Assembly: GCA_023129355.1 (NCBI GenBank)
Contig: JAGMCC010000007.1
Span: 1-15,625 of the forward strand
From: Dehalococcoidia bacterium
Lineage (GTDB): Bacteria > Chloroflexota > Dehalococcoidia > E44-bin15
Reading direction: 5' to 3'
Length of the DNA: 15,625 bases
The notes under the pieces are model-generated. The model ran no database searches. It saw only the letters and a program-made list of their open reading frames with translations, and was not told the origin of the DNA. Below, piece after piece: positions 1-6,271 of this stretch. Both the position numbers and the translations under genes were made by a program. Within the stretch, counting starts at the first letter, position 1. Each line of letters opens with the position of its first letter.

Positions 1-1502
1 GTCGCTTCGAGGTGGGAGGTGGACTGACAACGGAGGAGATCCTCTTCCCCTGCTATTACTCCAATGTGCATGCTATCTACCACCTGATGATAGACTACAT
101 GCCAGTAATCAGGGACTTCAACCTGGACCAGCACGCCATTAATTGGATCAAGCCCAATGCCCAGACAGGCATGGTATTCCAGGACGGTAAATCCCTACTG
201 CTCACCCGCATGGTAGCAGATACCAAGGATTCCATGGGCAAGTTCTCCTGGAAGGATGCCAATACCTTTGGCAAGATTATTCGGAAATGGAAGAGGATGG
301 TGAATGAGATTGTAGGGCCCCTCACCTATCTACCCGCCATGTCTCCCATGGACCTCTCTATTGCCCTGGAGAAAACCGAGGTGGGCCGGGATCTGCTGGA
401 GACCGCCGAGAGCAGCCCCCTGGAGATCATTACCGATGCATTTGAGAATGACCGCATTCGCGCCCTCATGCTTTATGTCAGTTGTATGTGGGGGCTGGAC
501 CCCAGGGAGTCTGGTGTCGGTCTCTTTGTCCCCCTCCTGATCGACCGCGGCATGAATAAGTGTTACTGCTACGGAGGCTCTCACAAGTTAGCCGGTGCCT
601 TAGAACGGGAGATTGTCAGGGGCGGGGGGCTGGTACTGGAAGCGGCCGAGGCGACCAAGATCATCATGGATAACGGGCATGTTGCCGGCGTGGAGCTAGC
701 CGAGGGTCGCACCCTTCGCAGCACGGTGGTTATTTCCAGCCTCGACCCTCATACCACCTTCCTCGACCTTGTGGGAGGAGATAACCTGCCAGGGACGCTG
801 AAGGAGGCGGTTGAAGGGTGGGTCTATGACAAGTGGAGCTTCAACACCCTTCACGTTGCCTCTGAGGCGCCCCCGCAATACAAATGCGATGACCCGTGGG
901 TCAACGAGGCCTTTATGACCATCTTCGGCATCGAAGGCACCGACCAGCTCCTTGCCCACTGGGACAATGTTATTGCCGGAAAGATCGATGATAATAATTT
1001 CGGCGGGCACGCCACCTGCGAGACCTTCTTCGACCCCCACATGACCCGAAAGCCGGGTAAGCACGTCTCCTTCTTCCAGATGCACGCCCCCTACGAAATT
1101 GAGGGCGGCTGGGAGCGGCGGGGTAAGGAACTGGAGGAGGAGATTCTCGCCAAATGGCAGAAGGCAGCGCCCAACTTCACCCGTGGACAGATAATAAACA
1201 CCAACCTCGAGACCCCGGAGGACATTGAGATCCGTTTCCCCAACATGCGCCGCGGCGCCATCAAGCACGGCGACTACCGGCCGACGCAGTTGAATACCTT
1301 CCGCCCCAACGTGGATTGCTCCGGCCACTCGACGCCCGTCGCCGGCCTCTACGTATGCGGGGTATCCACCTATCCTGGAGGACTGGTGCTCGGGGGTTCC
1401 GGCTACCTCGCCGCCAATAAAGTAGCTGAGGACATGGGAGTTAAAAAGTGGTGGAAACCGACTGCTGAGATGGAGCGGTTCACCAAGACATATCTGGAAT
1501 AA
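1..1502 (+). CDS. FAD/NAD(P)-dependent oxidoreductase, phytoene desaturase-like (5' end missing)
   Basis: Partial gene. The open frame runs from the window edge (first full codon at 3) to TAA at 1500-1502. A GTG at 12 is internal: the residues before it (R-F-E) continue the alignment with the paralogue at 3525, where the same place reads R-Y-E-I-G-G-G. By that comparison about 55 N-terminal residues, including the dinucleotide-binding glycine motif, lie outside the window. The C-terminal FAD-contact motif GLYVCGVSTYPGG, followed by GGSGYLAANKVAED, is typical of the phytoene desaturase/PYROXD2 group (COG1233). The family carries out FAD-dependent desaturation or oxidation of hydrophobic substrates; the substrate here is unknown. 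Roughly three quarters of residues match the gene at 3525 by eye, and the corresponding segments have the same length (1500 nt). A carotenoid role is not supported because no phytoene synthase is nearby. Confidence 0.88.
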   Translation, partial: RFEVGGGLTTEEILFPCYYSNVHAIYHLMIDYMPVIRDFNLDQHAINWIKPNAQTGMVFQDGKSLLLTRMVADTKDSMGKFSWKDANTFGKIIRKWKRMVNEIVGPLTYLPAMSPMDLSIALEKTEVGRDLLETAESSPLEIITDAFENDRIRALMLYVSCMWGLDPRESGVGLFVPLLIDRGMNKCYCYGGSHKLAGALEREIVRGGGLVLEAAEATKIIMDNGHVAGVELAEGRTLRSTVVISSLDPHTTFLDLVGGDNLPGTLKEAVEGWVYDKWSFNTLHVASEAPPQYKCDDPWVNEAFMTIFGIEGTDQLLAHWDNVIAGKIDDNNFGGHATCETFFDPHMTRKPGKHVSFFQMHAPYEIEGGWERRGKELEEEILAKWQKAAPNFTRGQIINTNLETPEDIEIRFPNMRRGAIKHGDYRPTQLNTFRPNVDCSGHSTPVAGLYVCGVSTYPGGLVLGGSGYLAANKVAEDMGVKKWWKPTAEMERFTKTYLE

Positions 1503-1514
1503 CCAGCACCGGAT

Positions 1515-1535
1515 TTATATATCTAGCCCATATAA
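1515..1535 (+). other. Inverted repeat downstream of the first oxidoreductase gene
   Basis: The arms TTATAT (1515-1520) and ATATAA (1530-1535) enclose a 9-nt loop, starting 12 nt after the stop codon. It is weak (A/T pairs only) and has no following T tract. It lies directly against the larger hairpin at 1536-1568. It could be part of a 3' mRNA structure or an AT-rich binding site. Confidence 0.3.
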
Positions 1536-1568
1536 GGCCAACGTCCGTATTAGTACGGATACGTGGCT
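1536..1568 (+). terminator. Hairpin after the first oxidoreductase gene, possible terminator without a U tract
   Basis: The core is a perfect 6-bp stem, TCCGTA (1544-1549) with TACGGA (1554-1559), closed by a TTAG loop. The stem extends through ACG/CGT and GGCC/GGCT pairs (the last pair is G-T), with a 1-nt bulge on the left (A1540) and a 2-nt bulge on the right (TA 1560-1561), about 13 pairs in all. No T run follows, so it is not a canonical intrinsic terminator. Its place 34 nt after the stop, between two apparent transcription units, suggests a 3'-end or RNA-stabilising structure. Confidence 0.4.
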
Positions 1569-1693
1569 ATTGTTGGTAGTGCCAGGGAGGATTTTGCTTG
1601 AAAGGGGCGGGTAACCCCAATTGATGGCCAAGGTACTGGAATTTGCAGACCTGCTGGAGGCCCTCCGCCTAGTGCCTTAGAGCATTTGTAAGG

Positions 1694-1723
1694 CAGCGGG
1701 GGCTTGTTTTTTTACCCCCCCTG
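1694..1723 (+). other. GGGGG/CCCCC inverted repeat overlapping the promoter region
   Basis: CAG-C-GGGGG (1694-1702) can pair with CCCCC-C-CTG (1715-1723), with one C-C mismatch, around a 12-nt T-rich loop (1703-1714). The T run is in the loop, not after the stem, so this does not look like a terminator. The candidate -35 element of the next gene lies in the loop, which would place this repeat where a regulator could act on the promoter. Confidence 0.3.
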
Positions 1724-1733
1724 GCAATATAAT
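1704..1733 (+). promoter_or_regulatory. Candidate sigma70-type promoter for the second oxidoreductase gene
   Basis: A perfect TATAAT (1728-1733) is preceded at 18 nt by TTGTTT (1704-1709), a partial match to TTGACA. Transcription would start near 1740, giving a leader of about 24 nt before ATG 1764. The distance from the -10 to the start codon (30 nt) is close to that of the candidate promoters at 5337 (27 nt) and 13261 (28 nt). The call rests on pattern only. Confidence 0.45.
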
Positions 1734-1763
1734 ACCTTAACTTCGATAGAAGGAGGCACAGAA

Positions 1764-3491
1764 ATGGGCGAGGCAGAAAGGTACGACATTGTCATTATCG
1801 GTGCTGGCCACAATGGCACCACGGCAGCGGCATATCTAGCCAAGTGTGGGCTGAGCGTCTGCGTGCTGGAGGAGAGGCCGGAGTGTGGCGGCGCGCAGGA
1901 GAACGCGGAACCTATAGCCGGGGTGCATATCAGTCCCCATGCCGTGGCCCTCTACGGGGGAGCAGCTCCCGGCTGGGAGCAGCTGGAGCTGTGGAGGTAC
2001 GGCTCCCGCATGGACTGGGCAGCCCAGAGGCTCTCCGGGGAGGGCTTCGCGTCAGGTACGCTGCTGGGGCTACTGTGCACCGATGGGGTTTCCTACGCCA
2101 GCGCAAAGGACTTTGATGGCTGGCTGAAGCTGAGTGGCATGCTGGGCAATCCCCCGTTCATCAAGGAGCTGCTGCGCGCCACCTTCTGGTCACCACCACA
2201 CCCCCCTGAAGTGGAGGTAAATGCCGAGACCATCCCCTTCATGCAGGTTTACAAGGAGCGGATGCCAGAGGTGTGGACCGAGGAGCTGCTCGAATGGGAC
2301 ATGTTTGACCTCATGGACGAGTACATGGAGACCGAGCCCTTTAAAATATACCAGGCGTACATAGCCTGGATGTCAGGGGCCGCCGGTCACTTCGAGGGTA
2401 TGGCCATCCCCGCTTTAGAGAGCGTGGTAGCCGCCACTCTATACACCACGGGAACTGTCCCCATGGGCGCTATACATGGCTTTTACCACACCCTCTTTCG
2501 CTGCGCCGTAGCCCACGGGGCAATATTCCGCACCTGCTGCCCCGTGGATGAGATCATCATCAGACATGGTCGGGCGGTGGGGGTTCGCCTGCGGGACAAC
2601 GCCACCTGGGGCAATAAGGTCATCTGGGCAGACAAGGCAGTGCTCAGCGCCACCGACATCAAGCAAACATTCAACAAGCTCATCGGCCCGCAGTATGTGG
2701 ACCCGAGCGTCAGGAAGCGAGTAGACGACCTCAGCCTAAAGGGAGGGACCCTGTACGTAAATGCCTTCCTCACCCGTGAGCCTCTTCGCTACCGAGCCAA
2801 GTTCAAAGAGGCCGAGCAGACCGGCGTATGCTACCCCATGGACTCACGAGAGATATATTATGAGCACGTGGCGGACTGTATGGGGGTACAGGGTAACCCC
2901 ACCATGCCCCCGGAGCGGTATCCGTGGCTCTGGGCCGGTAGCTCGAGGATATTCACCCCCGAGTATCACTCGCAATGCACCCGCCCCGGCATGTCTATAG
3001 AGTCCTCGATCGTCTGCTATGTCCCGCCACCGGAGTATCATGTGGACGGGCCAGATGCTATAAACAAGGACAAAAATAAGATGGACGCCTACATGCGCCA
3101 GGCTTTCAGCACGGTGGTCGAGGGCCTCGAGGAGCCCAACCTGGTTCACCATTGGGGGCTGACCCCTCAAGAGCAGGAGTTTCGCAATACCGGAATGCTC
3201 GGTGGCACATGGTACGGCGTCCGCCAGTGCCGCGACCAGTGGTGGAATGAGCGCCCTCTTCCCGAGATGGCGCGCTACCGGGTTCCAGGGATCGATGGGC
3301 TCTACCTTTGCCACCAGTCATCGGCTCACCCCGGAGGGCTGTGCCTGATGGCTATCGGCTATAACCTGATGCACATCCTCATTGAGGACGGGATCGCCGA
3401 GCCCGGCGACTGGTGGTACGCCTCACCATGGTACATCCCTGAGAAGGGTAAGATATCGGCGGTCCCCCGCGAGGGCAAGATACCAGTGTAG
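1764..3491 (+). CDS. FAD/NAD(P)-dependent oxidoreductase, phytoene desaturase-like, divergent paralogue
   Basis: A 575-residue flavoprotein. ATG 1764 is chosen because AGGAGG (1751-1756) lies 7 nt upstream and the dinucleotide fold then starts at once; the frame extends to a TTG at 1704, but those 20 extra residues are unlike the family. The N-terminal Rossmann motif GAGHNG is at 13-18, with Glu36 at the end of strand 2 to bind the ribose of FAD. The C-terminal FAD motif is GLYLCHQSSAHPGG (512-525). The central segment differs strongly from both neighbouring paralogues, and the family's usual Cys-Gly-Ala after LYLC/LYVC is Cys-His-Gln here, so substrate specificity probably differs. The gene ends 33 nt before the next gene and is likely co-transcribed with it. 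It is most similar in kind to COG1233/PYROXD2 proteins; the reaction is unknown. Confidence 0.9.
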   Translation: MGEAERYDIVIIGAGHNGTTAAAYLAKCGLSVCVLEERPECGGAQENAEPIAGVHISPHAVALYGGAAPGWEQLELWRYGSRMDWAAQRLSGEGFASGTLLGLLCTDGVSYASAKDFDGWLKLSGMLGNPPFIKELLRATFWSPPHPPEVEVNAETIPFMQVYKERMPEVWTEELLEWDMFDLMDEYMETEPFKIYQAYIAWMSGAAGHFEGMAIPALESVVAATLYTTGTVPMGAIHGFYHTLFRCAVAHGAIFRTCCPVDEIIIRHGRAVGVRLRDNATWGNKVIWADKAVLSATDIKQTFNKLIGPQYVDPSVRKRVDDLSLKGGTLYVNAFLTREPLRYRAKFKEAEQTGVCYPMDSREIYYEHVADCMGVQGNPTMPPERYPWLWAGSSRIFTPEYHSQCTRPGMSIESSIVCYVPPPEYHVDGPDAINKDKNKMDAYMRQAFSTVVEGLEEPNLVHHWGLTPQEQEFRNTGMLGGTWYGVRQCRDQWWNERPLPEMARYRVPGIDGLYLCHQSSAHPGGLCLMAIGYNLMHILIEDGIAEPGDWWYASPWYIPEKGKISAVPREGKIPV

Positions 3492-3524
3492 TGTATAGAC
3501 AGGCGGAGAGAAAAGGAGAACGCT

Positions 3525-5189
3525 ATGGAACTGACTAAGCACCAAGTGCAGTTGCTGACTGGCGGCATATTTGATGAGTTTCCCCGTGAAAGCGATTGGG
3601 ATGCTATCGTAATAGGCGCTGGTCCCAACGGGCTGATGACGGCAGCCTACCTTGCCAAGGCTGGGGTAAAGGTGGCGGTGATCGAGCGTCGCTACGAAAT
3701 CGGGGGTGGGCTGGTCACAGAAGAGATCCTCTTCCCCTGTTACTACTCCAACGCGCACGTCATCTACCACTTGATGGTCGACTACATGCCCGTACTGAAG
3801 GACTTCAATCTGGACAATCACGGCATGGCCTGGGTCAAGCCCAACCTGCAGACGGCCATGGTGTTCGAGGACGGCGGGTCACTGCTGCTCACCCGCATGG
3901 TCGAGGACACCCGTGATTCCATCATGAAGTACTCGGTCAAAGACGCCATTGCCTTTGGCAAGCTGATGCGCACCTGGCGCAAAATCGTGGATGAGATAAT
4001 AGCGCCCGCCACTTACATACCAGCCATGTCTCCCATGGATATGGCCGTAGCTATGGAGCGCACCGCAGTCGGCCGGGAGATGATGGAGCTCATGGAGAAA
4101 AGCCCTCTGGAGATCATTACCGATATCTTTGAGAACGACAGGGTACGCGCCCTTATGCTATACGTCAGTTGCATGTGGGGGCTTGACCCAAGGGAGACCG
4201 GGATCGGCTTCTTCGTCCCCCTGCTGCTCCACCGCGGCATGAACAAGTGTTACTGCTACGGCGGCTCCCATAAGTTCGCCGGTGCCCTGGCAAGGGAGAT
4301 CGTCGCCGCCGGGGGAACCATCCTGGATACGTGCGAGGTGACCAAGGTCATCATGGATAACGGACGCGCTGCCGGTGTGGAAACCAAAGAGGGCCGCACC
4401 CTGCGCAGCAAGGTGGTCATTTCCAGCCTCGACCCCCATACCACCTTCCTCGACCTGGTGGGAAGTGAGAATCTTCCCGGGACGCTGAAAGAGTCGGTGG
4501 AGGGGTGGAGCTATGACAAGTGGAGCTTTTACACTCTGCACGTCGCCTCTAAGGAGCCCCCGCAATACAAATGCCAGGAACCATGGGCCAACGAGTCATT
4601 CATGACCATCTTCGGCATCGAAAGCACAGATCAGCTCCTGGCCCACTGGGACAACGTGGTATCCGGCAAGATCGGCGATAATTTCGGCGGGCACTCCACC
4701 TGCGAGAGCTTCTTCGACCCCCACCTCGTCCACGCTCCGTGGGGCGGTCATGTCTCCTTCTTTCAGATGCACGCCCCCTACGAAATCCCCGGCGGATGGG
4801 AGAAGCGCTCTCCGGAGCTGCAGGAGGCAGTGCTGGACAAATGGCAGAAGGCGGCCCCCAACTTCACACGGGACAAGATTATCGATACCAACGCCGAGAC
4901 CCCTGAGGACATCGAGATCAGGCTGCCTAACATGCGGCGCGGCTCCATAAAGCACGGCGACTACAAGCCGACACAGTTGGGTTATTTCCGTCCCAACACC
5001 GACTGCTCCAGCACCAAGACACCCATCGAAGGGCTCTACGTGTGCGGCGCCTCCACCTATCCCGGGGGCCTGGTGCTGGGTGGACCAGGATACCTCGCTG
5101 CCAATAAGGTAGCCGAGGACCTGGGTGTTAAGAAGTGGTGGAAACCTACTCCTGAGATGGAGCGGTTCACTAAGACATATCTGGAATAA
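3525..5189 (+). CDS. FAD/NAD(P)-dependent oxidoreductase, phytoene desaturase-like
   Basis: A 554-residue flavoprotein starting at ATG 3525, with AAGGAG (3513-3518) 6 nt upstream. A 25-residue leader precedes the Rossmann strand DAIVIGAGPNG, whose glycine motif is at 31-36, with Glu54 as the ribose-binding acid. The C-terminal FAD motif GLYVCGASTYPGG is at 503-515 and is followed by GGPGYLAANKVAED. It is the full-length counterpart of the truncated gene at the left edge; the shared reading frame is collinear across 1500 nt, and the last 39 nt through the stop differ at a single base. This points to a fairly recent duplication, with the divergent 575-residue paralogue lying between the two copies. 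No signal peptide or membrane segment stands out. Expected chemistry is FAD-dependent dehydrogenation of a hydrophobic compound; the substrate is not identifiable. Confidence 0.92.
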   Translation: MELTKHQVQLLTGGIFDEFPRESDWDAIVIGAGPNGLMTAAYLAKAGVKVAVIERRYEIGGGLVTEEILFPCYYSNAHVIYHLMVDYMPVLKDFNLDNHGMAWVKPNLQTAMVFEDGGSLLLTRMVEDTRDSIMKYSVKDAIAFGKLMRTWRKIVDEIIAPATYIPAMSPMDMAVAMERTAVGREMMELMEKSPLEIITDIFENDRVRALMLYVSCMWGLDPRETGIGFFVPLLLHRGMNKCYCYGGSHKFAGALAREIVAAGGTILDTCEVTKVIMDNGRAAGVETKEGRTLRSKVVISSLDPHTTFLDLVGSENLPGTLKESVEGWSYDKWSFYTLHVASKEPPQYKCQEPWANESFMTIFGIESTDQLLAHWDNVVSGKIGDNFGGHSTCESFFDPHLVHAPWGGHVSFFQMHAPYEIPGGWEKRSPELQEAVLDKWQKAAPNFTRDKIIDTNAETPEDIEIRLPNMRRGSIKHGDYKPTQLGYFRPNTDCSSTKTPIEGLYVCGASTYPGGLVLGGPGYLAANKVAEDLGVKKWWKPTPEMERFTKTYLE

Positions 5190-5191
5190 CC

Positions 5192-5211
5192 GCCGCGGCC
5201 AATACTGCGGC
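5192..5211 (+). other. Short GC-rich inverted repeat after the third oxidoreductase gene
   Basis: GCCGC (5192-5196) and GCGGC (5207-5211) can form a 5-bp stem with a 10-nt loop just after the stop at 5189. There is no T run, so a terminator role is only possible, not supported. Confidence 0.2.
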
Positions 5212-5312
5212 TAAGGATTGCATTAGTGCCCTGCCGGGGGCGATCAATGTTAGCCCTGCCCGTTACCGGCGTGCGGGCTTGAGCCTGATGGTGCGAGTAT
5301 GTAAGCGCCAAC

Positions 5313-5342
5313 GGCACATAGCCAAATAGCGGCAACTATAAT
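5313..5342 (+). promoter_or_regulatory. Candidate promoter of the crotonase-thiolase-CoA-transferase operon
   Basis: A perfect TATAAT -10 hexamer is at 5337-5342, within a strongly AT-rich stretch that contrasts with the surrounding DNA. The best -35 candidate is GGCACA (5313-5318, 18-nt spacing), a poor match (3 of 6), so the promoter may need an activator. The start would be near 5349, about 21 nt before the TTG start codon. The following dyad overlaps it. Confidence 0.42.
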
Positions 5343-5357
5343 TTATATTAAATTATA
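5337..5357 (+). promoter_or_regulatory. Perfect 21-bp dyad overlapping the -10 element, candidate operator
   Basis: The arms TATAATTTA (5337-5345) and TAAATTATA (5349-5357) are exact reverse complements around a TAT centre. The left arm contains the -10 hexamer and the right arm reaches the Shine-Dalgarno site (5357-5364). A dimeric repressor bound here would cover the transcription start. Because of the symmetry, a TATAAT is also present on the - strand. The RNA could form an all-A/U hairpin, but it would be weak, so a protein-binding role is favoured. Confidence 0.45.
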
Positions 5358-5369
5358 AGGAGGGCTTTC

Positions 5370-6257
5370 TTGGCAGTATATGAGACCATCAGGTACGAAA
5401 AGGAAGAAGGATTCTGCGTTATCACCCTTAACCGGCCCAAGTCGCTAAACGCACTCAACGTGAAGATGTGGAGTGAACTGGATCACGTGTTGAACGTGGT
5501 CGACAACGACGATGAAATCAAGGCATTCATCTTCACCGGCGCTACAAGGCCTGATGGAAGGCCTTGTTTTTGTGCTGGTGCCGATATTAAAGAGATGGCG
5601 GGTCTCATGTCGGGCGGCCAATTTGCTGAAACTGAAAGCGCTCAAGCTGTTCAAGATACCCCTGATACCCCATCCGCCCAAGTCCCAACAGCACAACCCT
5701 CAACGGTGAAGACATTCTGGTCCCTCCGCCAGCCCAGGGGAGCCATGGTCCCCACCTTCGAGAAGATCACCTGGAGCCCCAAGATCTCCGTAGCCGCCAT
5801 CGATGGCATATGCACTGCGGGCGGCACCGAACTGGCGCTCGCCTGTGATATCATTATCGCCTCGGAAACGGTCCAGGTCAGCGACATGCATGTGAAGAAC
5901 CTGGGGTGGATCGGCGGCGCGGCGGGATCAGCAAACATGGCGTGGCGTGTAGGAGTTTCCAAGGCCATCGAGCTCTGCTGCACCGGGGATGTAATTGACG
6001 GCAAGGAAGCTCACCGCATCGGCTTCGCCAATCAGGTTTGGCCTCCAGACCAGTACCTAGAAAAGGCCAAGGAGCTGGCGAAGAAAATCGGCGGTATGCG
6101 CCAGGCGGCGGTCATCATGACCAAGGCAACCTGCCGCTCGGTACAGGATATGGACCGCAAATCAACCCTGCACTATTGCGACGATGGTTTCTCCATTCTA
6201 TTAAGCGAGCAGGAGGCCACCGATTTTGGACCACAACGCTGGGTGGACCAGCGCTAG
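5370..6257 (+). CDS. Enoyl-CoA hydratase/isomerase (crotonase) family protein with altered active site
   Basis: A 295-residue crotonase-fold protein. TTG 5370 is the start, with AAGGAGGG ending 5 nt upstream and a standard crotonase N-terminus. Oxyanion-hole segments are FCAGADIKEM (67-76) and GICTAGGTELALACD (146-160). The first catalytic Glu of rat mitochondrial hydratase (Glu144) matches Glu154, but the second (Glu164) falls on His174 in DMHVKNLGW, so ordinary hydration is doubtful. Between ADIKEM and the ISVAAIDG strand there are roughly 35-40 more residues than usual. These include a Pro/Thr/Ser/Gln-rich low-complexity stretch (about 88-112) that probably forms a surface loop near the CoA site. 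The gene opens the operon; the next gene starts 14 nt after its stop. Alternatives are a CoA-ester hydrolase, isomerase or C-C hydrolase of the same superfamily. Confidence 0.9.
   Translation: MAVYETIRYEKEEGFCVITLNRPKSLNALNVKMWSELDHVLNVVDNDDEIKAFIFTGATRPDGRPCFCAGADIKEMAGLMSGGQFAETESAQAVQDTPDTPSAQVPTAQPSTVKTFWSLRQPRGAMVPTFEKITWSPKISVAAIDGICTAGGTELALACDIIIASETVQVSDMHVKNLGWIGGAAGSANMAWRVGVSKAIELCCTGDVIDGKEAHRIGFANQVWPPDQYLEKAKELAKKIGGMRQAAVIMTKATCRSVQDMDRKSTLHYCDDGFSILLSEQEATDFGPQRWVDQR
5545..5571 (+). other. Terminator-like hairpin inside the crotonase gene
   Basis: CAAGGCCT (5545-5552) and AGGCCTTG (5559-5566) form a perfect 8-bp stem with the loop GATGGA, followed directly by TTTTT (5567-5571). 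This has the form of an intrinsic terminator and lies about 175 nt into the gene, in codons for TRPDGRPCFC. It could attenuate transcription of the operon or be a chance product of the repeated Arg-Pro codons (AGG CCT twice). Confidence 0.45.
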
Positions 6258-6271
6258 AGGAAGGATTGCCG

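Noticed and set aside
696..1328. A 210-codon open frame on the - strand
   Set aside because: It lies wholly inside the first oxidoreductase gene; the + strand product has clear family motifs, and the - strand product has none and no ribosome-binding site.
1624..1680. An 18-residue + strand open frame in the first spacer
   Set aside because: It has no convincing ribosome-binding site and lies upstream of the promoter candidate; most likely chance.
1698..1719. G5/C5 repeat as an intrinsic terminator
   Set aside because: The T run is in the loop rather than after the stem, and a -10 element follows directly.
1..5189. Carotenoid biosynthesis cluster
   Set aside because: The flavoproteins are phytoene-desaturase-like, but no phytoene synthase, cyclase or isoprenyl transferase is present, and the neighbours are CoA-dependent catabolic genes.
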